From a virus, in IMG/VR virus record IMGVR_UViG_3300038441_000527, positions 1 to 40,472 of that record: 40,472 nucleotides of DNA; one strand, written 5' to 3'. Below, piece by piece: positions 24,342 to 32,287 of the stretch. Made by a program: the position numbers and the translations under genes. The stretch's first letter is position 1; each line of letters begins with the position of its first letter. A model generated the notes under the pieces. That model worked only from the letters and a program-made list of their open reading frames with translations, had not been told where the DNA came from and ran no database searches.

Positions 24342-25490
24342 TCAGCTGATTACCATCATACCAGCAGCAACCAGACTTTCGTCAGTCTGCCCTGCTGCGT
24401 GCCACTGCTCGCGGGTATAACCTTGGGCGGATGGCGTCATGGTGTAGGTGCGCTGTGGCTGCGCGATGGGTTGGGTAAACGCCTGCGGCTGCGCGATTTG
24501 CGGTTGTGGCGCGGCCATTGGGGCCATCTGCGGCTGAGGTGCCGGTGCCTGCATCTGCGGCGCCATACCCATAGGCTGCGGTGCAGGTTGGGGTTGTGGC
24601 ATCATCTGTGGCTGTGGAGCTGCCATAGGTTGTGGCTGTGGAGCTGGCGTAACCGGGGCCGGCTGGCTGATGGTCATCATGCCTTTGGCGACCAGGGCCT
24701 CATCAGTCCACCCCTGACCGTGGTACTGCTCACGGGTGAAGCCCTGGGCTGCCGCAGTCATGGTGTAGATCGGCGCAGTGGCCATGGGCTGCGGTTGAGG
24801 CGATGGTGTGCCTGGCATCGAGGCGCTGGCCACGGGGGTCATGCTCATGCCGGCAGGCACATAGCCAGCGGTCGCGGGTTGGGCAAACATGGTGTTGGCA
24901 TCCGGGCCATTCTGGATCTTTGGGCCGTGGCCGACCAGCTGCACGCCGTCCGGGTTCATGAAAAGACCTGGCTTGGTGTTCTGGCCAGGCTGCCAGCCGT
25001 TGCCGGTGAAGTCCAGGCTCACACGGACGTACTTGCCGGTGTGAATGTGTTCTTCATCGGTGATGATGGCGTTGTTGTTCAGGCCGTCGTAGCAGCGCAT
25101 TTGCCCCGCTTCAGTCTTGACCTTGACGATCCAGTGCCCCGCGAAGCCTTCCTTGTTACCGTGAGGCTGCCCGTTTTGATCAACGCCATCGCCGTCAACC
25201 AGCTTGATGGCGAAGTCGCTACGGCTGCAACCGAAGTTCGGCAGCGTCGGCTGCACACCTTGAGGGAAGAACTGCGGGAAGGACCGGGCCGCTTCTTGCC
25301 AGATTTCGGTAACCATGGCCATGGTATCAGGGTCTTGCTTGCTGAAAGCCACGTTCATGTACCACTGCTGGCGTGGGCCGCTGTTGTCCTTTTTCATCTT
25401 GGGCTGCTTGGTGGTGTCGTCAATGACAGGCCACATTTTCAGCGGGTTGCCCTGGACGATACGACCGATGGGGGAAAGACGTTTAGCCAT
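24342..25490 (-). CDS. ssDNA-binding protein (DUF2815-like) with two C-terminal repeats
   Basis: 382 aa; GGAG eight bases before ATG 25490. Residues 1-200 look like an OB-fold ssDNA-binding protein of the DUF2815 group (T7 gp2.5-type): RIVQGNPLKMWPV, QQWYMNVAFSKQD, DFAIKLVDGDG, KYVRVSLDFTGNGWQPGQ, then LFMNPDGVQLVGHGP. After a Pro/Gln/Met-rich linker come two copies of a 34-residue module, at 242-275 and 349-382, with 24 identical positions (core GYTREQWHAAGQTDESLVAAG in the second). The typical acidic tail of phage SSBs is missing; the repeat ends the protein and may take over protein-protein contact. Confidence 0.72.
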   Translation of the reverse strand: MAKRLSPIGRIVQGNPLKMWPVIDDTTKQPKMKKDNSGPRQQWYMNVAFSKQDPDTMAMVTEIWQEAARSFPQFFPQGVQPTLPNFGCSRSDFAIKLVDGDGVDQNGQPHGNKEGFAGHWIVKVKTEAGQMRCYDGLNNNAIITDEEHIHTGKYVRVSLDFTGNGWQPGQNTKPGLFMNPDGVQLVGHGPKIQNGPDANTMFAQPATAGYVPAGMSMTPVASASMPGTPSPQPQPMATAPIYTMTAAAQGFTREQYHGQGWTDEALVAKGMMTISQPAPVTPAPQPQPMAAPQPQMMPQPQPAPQPMGMAPQMQAPAPQPQMAPMAAPQPQIAQPQAFTQPIAQPQRTYTMTPSAQGYTREQWHAAGQTDESLVAAGMMVIS

Positions 25491-25495
25491 TTTTC

Positions 25496-26614
25496 TTACT
25501 CCTGATTGAACATTTTGTCAGCGTGGTTATCTGCCAGGCGCCGAAGCTTCAGCTTGCCTGGCTTGTGTTGTGTGTAGTTGGCCAGCAGCTCATCAGAGAG
25601 CAGACCTTTTGCTTGCGTTGGCGTGATGAGCGCAATAGGTTTCTTTACTTCCTTGCCGAGCAGCGAAGCCAGAGCGGCGACTTGGGCGTGCACACCTTCG
25701 CGCCAATCGAGCTTTCCCTTGCCGCCACTGCGTTCGAAGTTCGGGTGCACGTACCCTTCGCCGATGGCGTGCTCAAGTTGCGATTCCAACCCGCTTTGCC
25801 TGGACTCCAGAACCTTGATGGCACGGTCAATCCTGCGCAGCTCTGCTGCTGCCTGGTCGTTGGTGAGTTCCAGGCTGTGCTGATCAGTTGACACATCGAT
25901 CAGTTGCAATGCCGCTTTCTGCAATGCTGGGCAGTTGTTGCGTGCCGAGCAGTAGTAACAGTGGTCGCCGGCTGTGAGTTCGCCATTGCCTTCAATTGCC
26001 ACTTTCGCCGCTTGCTTCAAGGTGTGCATGTAGCCGTACAGATTGTCACTGGTTGTACGCCAAACCTTGACCACGTCATGCCCGTAGCCGCGCGGTTGTA
26101 CGATGTACATTCGCACCTTGAAATGCTCGGTGAACTGGCCGTGAAGCGCTTGCAGGAAGTCCAGCGCGCCGCGAACGTAGCACAGTAGCTGCCAGTTTTC
26201 GAACGGGTCTACCGGGTTGTATCCGTACTTCAAATCACCCACATACAAGATGCGGTTGATCGGGTCCCAACCCCAGGCGTCGATGGTGCCGCCACACTGC
26301 GGGTGGATGCTTGGGATTGCCACGGTGTGTTCAAGATACACCTGTACACCCCAGCCCCGGAGCACCGCCAGATACTCGCGTACTGCGCTTTGCATTTCAT
26401 CGTCAATTTCAACCCCGTTCGGGGTCAAGACGCCGTTGGGCTGCGGGCGACCGTTCCCCGTTTCGTACGCCAGCCAGTGCGCGCCAATGCCTTCTTCGCG
26501 CACTTCGTTATCGCCTGGCAGCTCGGGGTAGCGGGTACTCATGCTGACGTACCCGCCGCAACGGACCCACATGCCCGCAGCGCTTGGACGTGCTGTGAAC
26601 TGTGAGTCTGCCAT
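25496..26614 (-). CDS. DUF2800 Cas4/RecB-like nuclease with Fe-S cysteines
   Basis: 372 aa from ATG 26614, which follows the previous stop by two bases. PD-(D/E)XK core: H46, CGGTIDAWGWDP with D112, then LYVGDLKYG with D127 and K129. Cys19 near the N-terminus plus C219, C222 and C228 (HCYYCSARNNC) is the four-cysteine layout of Cas4 and AddB, which bind a 4Fe-4S cluster. It probably trims DNA ends for recombination with the neighbouring ssDNA-binding protein. The C-terminal 140 residues are helical (FERSGGKGKLDWREGV) and not assigned. Confidence 0.8.
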   Translation of the reverse strand: MADSQFTARPSAAGMWVRCGGYVSMSTRYPELPGDNEVREEGIGAHWLAYETGNGRPQPNGVLTPNGVEIDDEMQSAVREYLAVLRGWGVQVYLEHTVAIPSIHPQCGGTIDAWGWDPINRILYVGDLKYGYNPVDPFENWQLLCYVRGALDFLQALHGQFTEHFKVRMYIVQPRGYGHDVVKVWRTTSDNLYGYMHTLKQAAKVAIEGNGELTAGDHCYYCSARNNCPALQKAALQLIDVSTDQHSLELTNDQAAAELRRIDRAIKVLESRQSGLESQLEHAIGEGYVHPNFERSGGKGKLDWREGVHAQVAALASLLGKEVKKPIALITPTQAKGLLSDELLANYTQHKPGKLKLRRLADNHADKMFNQE

Positions 26615-26616
26615 GA

Positions 26617-27558
26617 TCAGCCCGCCGCGTTGATCTGAGCAACGAACGATTGGTACAGCCATGCCACCGCATCAGGACGATTGGCAACCAGCGCGAACTG
26701 GCCGACACCGGCACCGTCTACGATCTGGCACTGACGGCAGAACCACTCAACGTGCTCGGGCTTCAGCTTACCGCCAGCCTCTTCGAGGTTCTGCGCTACC
26801 CACTGGGCCAAGGTCACGTAGTCATGCGGGGCGATCGGCTGAGGCGTGGGCATCGGCGCCAGGGTTGGCATTGGGGCGATTGCGCCACCTTGCGGTGCCG
26901 GGGCAGGTTGGGTTGGCGCAGGCGCGACCGCCAAGGGTTGTTCGGTAAGCCCAGCCGGAGCCGTCGCAACCGGGGCAGGCTGCTGAGGGGCCGGTGAAGC
27001 GGTCACCTGGGCGCCAGGCAACGGCTGGACCACGAAATGGTCCGGCTGCCCAGGCACCGGCACCGCGACTTGATGCGGGTGGTTGGTCGGGTTTCCCAGT
27101 ACGCCACCTGGCGGCAGGCTGGTCGCTGGCGCTGCGGCCATCAGGCTTTGCAGTTCCTTGGTCACGCGGGCATGCTCGTCGGCGTCGCCGCCCTTGCGCT
27201 TGGCCCAGCGGCCATCGGCGTTGGTCTTCTTGCTGCTACTGTGGATGCGCGCATCCCACGGTACGCCGTCCTTATCGAGTACGACACCAGCAGGGGCATT
27301 CGTAGCACCCGCCGATTGTTCCTGTGGAGTAGGGGCAGTCCCAGGGGTGGGCGCGGCGTTTGGGGCTTCAGCGGCCTGGGCAGGGCTGGTCGCCGGGGAA
27401 GGGTGCGATGCGTCGGCGGCAACCGTAGGCGGCGCAGTAGTTGGGGCAGCGGCAGTCGCCGGCTGGGCGTTTCCCGAGGTGCCATAGACGGCAGCAACAG
27501 CCGCCTGCACAGCGGCTTGCAGATCCTTGGCGGGATCGAAGGTAACCGAGATTTGCAT
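26617..27558 (-). CDS. Pro/Ala-rich replication-block protein
   Basis: 313 aa from ATG 27558, with AAGGAAAC upstream. Residues 1-30 start MQISVTFDPAKDLQAAVQAA. Residues about 95-130 contain DKDGVPWDARIHSSSKKTN then GRWAKRKGGD, a short module widespread in phage proteins near ssDNA-binding and recombination genes. Most of the rest is Pro/Ala/Thr/Gln linker. A C-terminal compact part (about 245-313: YVTLAQWVAQNLEEAGGKLK...QFALVANRPDAVAWLYQSF) resembles a small helical domain. It heads the minus-strand operon, so it is made in good amount. Function not known. Confidence 0.6.
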   Translation of the reverse strand: MQISVTFDPAKDLQAAVQAAVAAVYGTSGNAQPATAAAPTTAPPTVAADASHPSPATSPAQAAEAPNAAPTPGTAPTPQEQSAGATNAPAGVVLDKDGVPWDARIHSSSKKTNADGRWAKRKGGDADEHARVTKELQSLMAAAPATSLPPGGVLGNPTNHPHQVAVPVPGQPDHFVVQPLPGAQVTASPAPQQPAPVATAPAGLTEQPLAVAPAPTQPAPAPQGGAIAPMPTLAPMPTPQPIAPHDYVTLAQWVAQNLEEAGGKLKPEHVEWFCRQCQIVDGAGVGQFALVANRPDAVAWLYQSFVAQINAAG

Positions 27559-27580
27559 GGTTTTGTTTCCTTGGTTGGGG

Positions 27581-27609
27581 TTGTGATGTGATGCAAGACT
27601 AAGCATAAT
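27581..27609 (+). promoter_or_regulatory. Candidate promoter for the SF2 helicase block
   Basis: TTGTGA at 27581-27586 and CATAAT at 27604-27609 are 17 bases apart, 42 bases before the helicase start. It faces away from the minus-strand promoter in the same gap, and the two overlap, so one regulator could control both. Confidence 0.5.
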
Positions 27610-27624
27610 TAACGCCGAACGCAA
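27596..27624 (-). promoter_or_regulatory. Candidate promoter for the minus-strand replication block
   Basis: On the minus strand TTGCGT (27624-27619) and TAGTCT (27601-27596) are 17 bases apart. The spacer carries GTTAATTA, matching the GTTAATAA box in the spacers of the 31411 and 33388 promoters. The shared box suggests a common regulator. Confidence 0.5.
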
Positions 27625-27651
27625 ACACTATTTTCAGGGGAGCTTGAAAGG

Positions 27652-29421
27652 ATGGCGAACCTTCGAGGGTTCCAAAGTAAAGCGAACAGCGACACCGATG
27701 CAGCGTGGGAACACGGGCACCGTAACGTCATGGTTGTGATACCCACGGGTGGGGGCAAGACGGTTTGCATGGGCGACAAGGCCAGGAATCACAATGGTTG
27801 GGGTGTTTCCATGGCGCACCGCAAGGAGCTGGTTGGGCAGATATCCAAGGCGTTCGCACGCGAAGGGATCGTGCATAGCATCGCTGCGTCGCGGGAAACC
27901 ATCCGCGATATTCAGGACGATCACTTTGACGAATTCGGGCGCAGCTGGATCAACCAGAGTAAGGCCGATTGGACCGTCGCCAGCGTGGATACCGTGATTG
28001 GCAAGAACAGCGATTGGCGCTCCCGGTTCGAACGCTCGACGCTGGGCATCATTGACGAAGGGCACCACTGCCTGAAGAAGAACAAGTGGGGCAAGGCGTT
28101 CAGCTTCTTGCACGCTGATGCTCGCGGACTGCTGTACACCGCCACGCCCTGCCGTGCTGACGGGCTTGGCCTGGGTCGTGACTTTGATGGCATCGTTGAC
28201 CATATGGTGCTTGGGCCCGGCATGCGCTGGTGTATCGATAACGGCTACCTCACGGACTATTACTATCGCGGCATCCACCCTGACGACCTTGACCTGTCGG
28301 ACGTGAAGGTTGGCGCCAACGGTGAGCTTTCCAAAGAGCAAGCCGCTGAAGCCATGCGCAAGTCCAAGTGCATCGTTGGCGATGTGGTGGACAATTACAT
28401 TGAGTACGCCAGTGGCAAGCTTGGGGTGTGCTTCGCACAGAACATCGAGGAAGCGCAAAAGATCACTGACCGCTTCAACGCCTCGGGAGTTCCCGCAGCC
28501 CTGGTTACTGCGGACAATACGCCGACCGAGCGCCGCAACATCCTGCGCAGGTTCCGCAACCGCGAACTCAAGATGTTGGTGAACGTCGATCTGTTCGGCG
28601 AAGGCTTCGACCTGCCGGCAATTGAAATCGTGATCATGGCCCGCGCCACCGCGTCATTCTCGCTGTTCGCCCAGCAGTGGGGGCGTGTGCTGCGCCTGAT
28701 GATTTCCCCGATCCTGGCTGCGGCCTGGGACATGTACAGCCCCGAACAGCGCCGTATGCTGATCGCGCAGAGCGAGAAGCCCAGGGGTATCATTCATGAC
28801 CACGTGGGGAATCTCATCCGGCACCACGGTCCACCCGATCAGGAAAAGCTGTGGAGCCTGGCGAGCCGTGCACGTGGTGGTGCAGACGACTCTATCCCGC
28901 TGCGGGTCTGCGACAACAAGAAGTGTGCGCAGCCGTTCCAGCGCATCAAGCATACGTGCCCCTGGTGCGGTAAGCGCCAAGATCCGCCAGCACCACGCGA
29001 AGGCGGCTACAGCCCGGCACAGCTCGACGGCGACATCTACCTGTACAGCGACGAAGAGTTGCGATTGCTGCGCGTGGCTGCGAACAAGGCTGACGGCCCG
29101 CAGTTCGTACCGAAGCACCTACAAGGCACTGGCCTGGGCGCGAAGATCGCAGCGACGCAAGCGGCATTGCAGCGGGAGCAGCGCAACCTGCGGCACGTCA
29201 TGGACTGCTGGTACGGAACCGTGGCCAAGTCGGACGACATTGAAGCTGGCGCCATGCGGTTCTACCACGCCTTCAAGATTGATGTTCTCGCTGCTATGGG
29301 CCTCAGCGCACCAGATGCCAAGGAGCTGCGTGATCGCATCACGACGAAATTGGCGCTTGACGGGTACGTTATTAATGGCCTACCTTTCCCAGACGAAAAC
29401 CCATCGGAGTACGCAGCATGA
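27652..29421 (+). CDS. SF2 DEAD/DEAH-like helicase with zinc-ribbon
   Basis: 589 aa; ATG 27652 with GAAAGG just upstream. Motifs: I PTGGGKT (31-37), II IIDEGHH (D135, E136, H138), III YTATP (162-166), VI QQWGRVLR (341-348). A four-cysteine site follows, C420 DNKKC425 and CPWC at 436-439, a zinc-ribbon. The C-terminal 150 residues are helical. This is the helicase type that phages use for replication restart, recombination or transcription-linked repair. It is translationally coupled to the next gene by ATGA. Confidence 0.85.
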   Translation: MANLRGFQSKANSDTDAAWEHGHRNVMVVIPTGGGKTVCMGDKARNHNGWGVSMAHRKELVGQISKAFAREGIVHSIAASRETIRDIQDDHFDEFGRSWINQSKADWTVASVDTVIGKNSDWRSRFERSTLGIIDEGHHCLKKNKWGKAFSFLHADARGLLYTATPCRADGLGLGRDFDGIVDHMVLGPGMRWCIDNGYLTDYYYRGIHPDDLDLSDVKVGANGELSKEQAAEAMRKSKCIVGDVVDNYIEYASGKLGVCFAQNIEEAQKITDRFNASGVPAALVTADNTPTERRNILRRFRNRELKMLVNVDLFGEGFDLPAIEIVIMARATASFSLFAQQWGRVLRLMISPILAAAWDMYSPEQRRMLIAQSEKPRGIIHDHVGNLIRHHGPPDQEKLWSLASRARGGADDSIPLRVCDNKKCAQPFQRIKHTCPWCGKRQDPPAPREGGYSPAQLDGDIYLYSDEELRLLRVAANKADGPQFVPKHLQGTGLGAKIAATQAALQREQRNLRHVMDCWYGTVAKSDDIEAGAMRFYHAFKIDVLAAMGLSAPDAKELRDRITTKLALDGYVINGLPFPDENPSEYAA

Positions 29422-30314
29422 ACAAGCAAGATATCTTTAACGGTCTGTCGTGGGACTGGAAGTGGGCGAGCTGGGATAAGCATGGAATGGCAATGGTGCA
29501 TCGGAGCAAACCCGATTCATCTTCACTACCGACTGAAGAAAGCGCAGTTGACTGTCTGCGCATGGATTTTAATTCGCCAGTTGAGCCGGTAACTTGTGTG
29601 TCAGTTGAAATTATCCAACGCGACATTCCAGAGCCGCGCCCATACATTGACCCGACTGACGGCACCGGCCTGGTCTTGACCGAGCAGCCCGTGTGCCCGA
29701 CCGTAACCATTCCGCCGAAGACGCAGCCGATGGCACCGCCCCCACCTTCCCCTGTCTGGCAAGAACCCAAGCCTCTGGAACAACCATGCACTTTCGCTTC
29801 CCAGGGCTGCATCAATACCCCATGCAACGGCGTTGATCATGTGTTTGCAACGGTCGAAGCACGCAATGCGTTCTATGGTTATACCAAGCCGCCTGCCGGT
29901 CCTACACCAGATCTGCCGCCATTCGACCAACCTGTTGACGATGACCCGGTGAAGTACGCCATCAACTACCGGCTTGTTGGCTCACGCGTGACCTGCCAAC
30001 CCCCACCCTTGACCACGGATCAGGACGTACTGATGTTGGTGGGGGCTGGGCAGTTGGCCGAAACCGTGCAGCACCTGAAGCGCAACGGCTACACCCTTGA
30101 AGGTTCGTTGCCGGCTGATACTCACAACCCCATCGGTCATCTGGAACTGTTCGCATCGTTGCGCAAAGGCGACATGAATTTCATTGTTACCGAGGATCAG
30201 GCGTTCTATAAGCGTTTCTCGACCGCCACCGAGCTGGCCAAGCATCTGAATTTGATGCTGAAGGATGAGCGCATTCGGCTCTTCCAAGCCGTTCTGTATG
30301 GTAACTGGATATGA
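29418..30314 (+). CDS. Nucleotidyltransferase-fold phage protein
   Basis: 298 aa; ATGA overlap with the helicase. Residues 1-180 are a poorly conserved, Pro-rich region with a Cys pair (CINTPC, 131-136). Residues 180-298 carry the pattern of a small Pol-beta-like nucleotidyltransferase: GSRVTC (188-193), TTDQDVLMLV with D201 and D203, then LFASLRKGDMNFIVTED and the terminal LMLKDERIRLFQAVLYGN. The usual third acidic residue sits in DMNFIV, where it is Asn254, so catalysis is doubtful. The family is common in phages and its role is unknown. Confidence 0.6.
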   Translation: MNKQDIFNGLSWDWKWASWDKHGMAMVHRSKPDSSSLPTEESAVDCLRMDFNSPVEPVTCVSVEIIQRDIPEPRPYIDPTDGTGLVLTEQPVCPTVTIPPKTQPMAPPPPSPVWQEPKPLEQPCTFASQGCINTPCNGVDHVFATVEARNAFYGYTKPPAGPTPDLPPFDQPVDDDPVKYAINYRLVGSRVTCQPPPLTTDQDVLMLVGAGQLAETVQHLKRNGYTLEGSLPADTHNPIGHLELFASLRKGDMNFIVTEDQAFYKRFSTATELAKHLNLMLKDERIRLFQAVLYGNWI

Positions 30315-30829
30315 TCCTGCGCAGCTGGGCGGCGAAGTGGGGGATTCCATTCGCGGCAATCCAAGACCTTGAACAGCAGATCGGCATCAACGTGCGTGAG
30401 GCAACCGTGAATGCTGCTGAAGCCGGCAGTGAATCGCGCCAGCAATCGCTGATCAGGATGGAGGCCCCGCGCTATCGCATGCAGCTGTTCCGCAACAACG
30501 TAGGCGGTCAGGGTCGCTTGCGCTGGGGCCTGGCCAATGATTCCGAGAAGCAGAACAAGCTGTTGAAGTCTGCTGATCTGATCGGCTGGACAACGGTAAC
30601 CGTAACCCCGGACATGATAGGGCAGGACGTGGCCATCTTCACCAGCATCGAGTGCAAGGAAGAAGACTGGAGCTTCGGGAAAGACATCGAGCGCGAGGAA
30701 GCGCAGTTGAATTGGCTGGAGCTGGTGGTTGCTGGTGGTGGAAAGGCCATGTTTGCCACGCGGCCTGGCGACCTGATGCAAATCGCGCTGCCCTGGGGTG
30801 GCGTTGCGTATGTACCAACACCAAGGTAG
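30311..30829 (+). CDS. VRR-NUC domain nuclease
   Basis: 172 aa; ATGA overlap with the previous gene. Residues 51-120 match VRR-NUC: E51, LFRNNVGG, RLRWGLAND, SADLIGW with D89, then FTSIECKEED with E114 and K116. These residues form the metal site of the FAN1-type/phage Holliday-junction-cleaving fold. The N-terminal 45 residues are helical and may bind a partner. It follows the helicase and NTase-like genes, so a role in recombination or resolving replication intermediates is likely. Confidence 0.82.
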   Translation: MILRSWAAKWGIPFAAIQDLEQQIGINVREATVNAAEAGSESRQQSLIRMEAPRYRMQLFRNNVGGQGRLRWGLANDSEKQNKLLKSADLIGWTTVTVTPDMIGQDVAIFTSIECKEEDWSFGKDIEREEAQLNWLELVVAGGGKAMFATRPGDLMQIALPWGGVAYVPTPR

Positions 30830-30862
30830 ACTGGCCATAAATAACGTTTTGAGGGCTTACTA

Positions 30863-31381
30863 ATGGCCAATGACACTAAAGCCCTGCTGCTCAAAAAGGG
30901 TTACGAACTGGCTAAGCGGCTTGGTGGGGTTCATCACCTCACCACCCGCAACACCACTGCGCATGCCGGGGTTTATCACCACGGTATCAACCACCATTAC
31001 GGCGGCATTGCTGAGTTCCGGCGCCAGGTTCTGGAGTACGGCGTTAAGCTTGGTACCATGAGCACCGAGGGTAATTCGCTCCCACTGCGCATGTCGCCTG
31101 GTGAACGTCGTAACGCAATCTTGGCTGAAGCATACGCCCAGGCCGTTGAGCACGGTATTGCCAAGGTCACGCGGGTTTCGGTTGCCAACAAGATCGGTGT
31201 GACGGACGGGCTCATCAACCGCTACTTCAAGGGGCGCGACGGGCTGCGCGAAGCTGTCTTGGCACAAGGCGTGGTCAACAGCAATGCTGACATCGTGGCC
31301 GACGCTATCGAGCTGGGGATGCTGACGAACCATGTACCATCCGCACTGCTCGCGGAAGCCAGGAAGCTGCTGGCAGCTTGA
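30863..31381 (+). CDS. Tandem TetR-type HTH regulator
   Basis: 172 aa; GAGGG about eight bases upstream of ATG 30863. Two similar helix-turn-helix modules follow each other: first KALLLKKGYELAKRLGG...TTRNTTAHAGVYHHGINHHY (5-47), second RNAILAEAYAQAVEHGIAK...RVSVANKIGVTDGLINRYF (83-125). Both show the AAxxxGV-x-x-G-x-I-N-x-Y pattern of TetR N-terminal domains, and the second is the better match. The usual TetR ligand-binding half is absent; the protein ends with a short helix. A double DNA-binding domain without a ligand domain is unusual. It could bind spaced or inverted half-sites. Confidence 0.7.
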   Translation: MANDTKALLLKKGYELAKRLGGVHHLTTRNTTAHAGVYHHGINHHYGGIAEFRRQVLEYGVKLGTMSTEGNSLPLRMSPGERRNAILAEAYAQAVEHGIAKVTRVSVANKIGVTDGLINRYFKGRDGLREAVLAQGVVNSNADIVADAIELGMLTNHVPSALLAEARKLLAA

Positions 31382-31404
31382 GGCCCCGAAAGGGGCTTTC
31401 TTTT
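31381..31404 (+). terminator. Intrinsic terminator, GAAA tetraloop
   Basis: GCCCC (31383-31387), GAAA loop, GGGGC (31392-31396), followed by TTTCTTTT. It begins at the stop codon of the tandem HTH gene and is followed within seven bases by a promoter. Same layout as 33356-33416. Confidence 0.8.
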
Positions 31405-31410
31405 GCGTGC

Positions 31411-31439
31411 TTGACAGGGCGTTAATAAGGTACTAATGT
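31411..31439 (+). promoter_or_regulatory. Sigma70-type promoter with GTTAATAA spacer box
   Basis: TTGACA at 31411-31416 and TAATGT at 31434-31439 with 17 bases between. The spacer contains GTTAATAA at 31421-31428. It lies 40 bases before the next gene start and just after a terminator. The -35 is a perfect consensus. Confidence 0.72.
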
Positions 31440-31478
31440 TCGCTCTACCAACACATCACAACCCGCAGGGTGGCTGAC

Positions 31479-31979
31479 ATGGACAAGAAATACTCCGACG
31501 CTGAGCAGTATTCGAAGCACGACCGCGATTCGCACGAAGCGGACAACGCTCGCATCCTGTTCCTCGACTACGGTTTCACCGCCGATCAGATCAAGCGCAT
31601 TTCCGAAACCGGCTACATCTTCGACTGGGAAGGTGATGCGCGCACCGATGTTAGTTACTGCATTAACCACGATCTGTTGCCGAAGGATAAACGCTACGGT
31701 CTTCTTAATGCTGCGGATATGCAACAAGTTGGTTGCGGTAAAAGCTTAAGCAACTCAGTTGTAGATGACAGATTCCTCAAGAGCGCTTTGGTTGAAGATC
31801 GCGATCTTATTCGCACTGCCATCGTGAAGTTTTCTAAGTTTTACACCCGATGGGCAATAACTTCATACAAGCCAGAAGAACTTGATCAAGCTTTGGCTGA
31901 ATTCCGCACGCGGCTATATACCGCAAACTGCGTAAACATTGAAAACACTGTAATTCTGGTAATGGAGGATCTGAAATAA
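31479..31979 (+). CDS. Hypothetical early-region protein
   Basis: 166 aa from ATG 31479 with GCAGGG eight bases upstream; a GTG at 31470 is in frame but would overlap the ribosome site. Not recognised. The N-terminus is highly charged (MDKKYSDAEQYSKHDRDSHEAD), then a segment ARILFLDYGFTADQIKRISETGYIFDW, and the C-terminus is helical (FSKFYTRWAITSYKPEELDQAL). First gene of the promoter cassette at 31411. No membrane segment, metal site or nucleotide motif seen. The lower-GC codon use of its second half suggests recent acquisition. Confidence 0.6.
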   Translation: MDKKYSDAEQYSKHDRDSHEADNARILFLDYGFTADQIKRISETGYIFDWEGDARTDVSYCINHDLLPKDKRYGLLNAADMQQVGCGKSLSNSVVDDRFLKSALVEDRDLIRTAIVKFSKFYTRWAITSYKPEELDQALAEFRTRLYTANCVNIENTVILVMEDLK

Positions 31980-32287
31980 TGTTCGTGCTCATCATGACTT
32001 ATTGCTTGGTTGGCAAACCCTGCGTTGATGAAGCTGTGGCGTACTTCCCACAGTGGGATGTCGGGCAACACATCTGCGGCCTGGCCAAGCCTGCAATCGA
32101 GCAGGGTGTTCGTAAGCGTGCGCCGGCTGGTACTCGCGTTACTTTCGTGTGCCGTGAGGAAGACGACGAACCGCAGTCGGATATCCCGCAAGCCAACCTG
32201 AACGCGCCGAAAGGTGCAACTCTCTACAACGGCACTGACAATGTGCTTGAACAAGCCACTGAATTTATGAGGGCGATCCAGAAATGA
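31979..32287 (+). CDS. Hypothetical small protein
   Basis: 102 aa; TAATG overlap with the previous gene. Not recognised. A hydrophobic N-terminus MFVLIMTYCLVGKPCVDEAV contains two cysteines but is too broken to be a clear signal peptide or TM segment; the middle is alpha/beta (GTRVTFVCREEDDEP). Coupled to both neighbours, so it is part of the same transcript as the ParB-like gene. Confidence 0.55.
   Translation: MFVLIMTYCLVGKPCVDEAVAYFPQWDVGQHICGLAKPAIEQGVRKRAPAGTRVTFVCREEDDEPQSDIPQANLNAPKGATLYNGTDNVLEQATEFMRAIQK

Noticed and set aside
24399-25505. A 368-codon plus-strand frame opposite the ssDNA-binding protein
   Set aside because: Its His/Leu/Arg-rich composition reflects the Gln/Pro/Met repeats on the other strand; no ribosome site, no domain.
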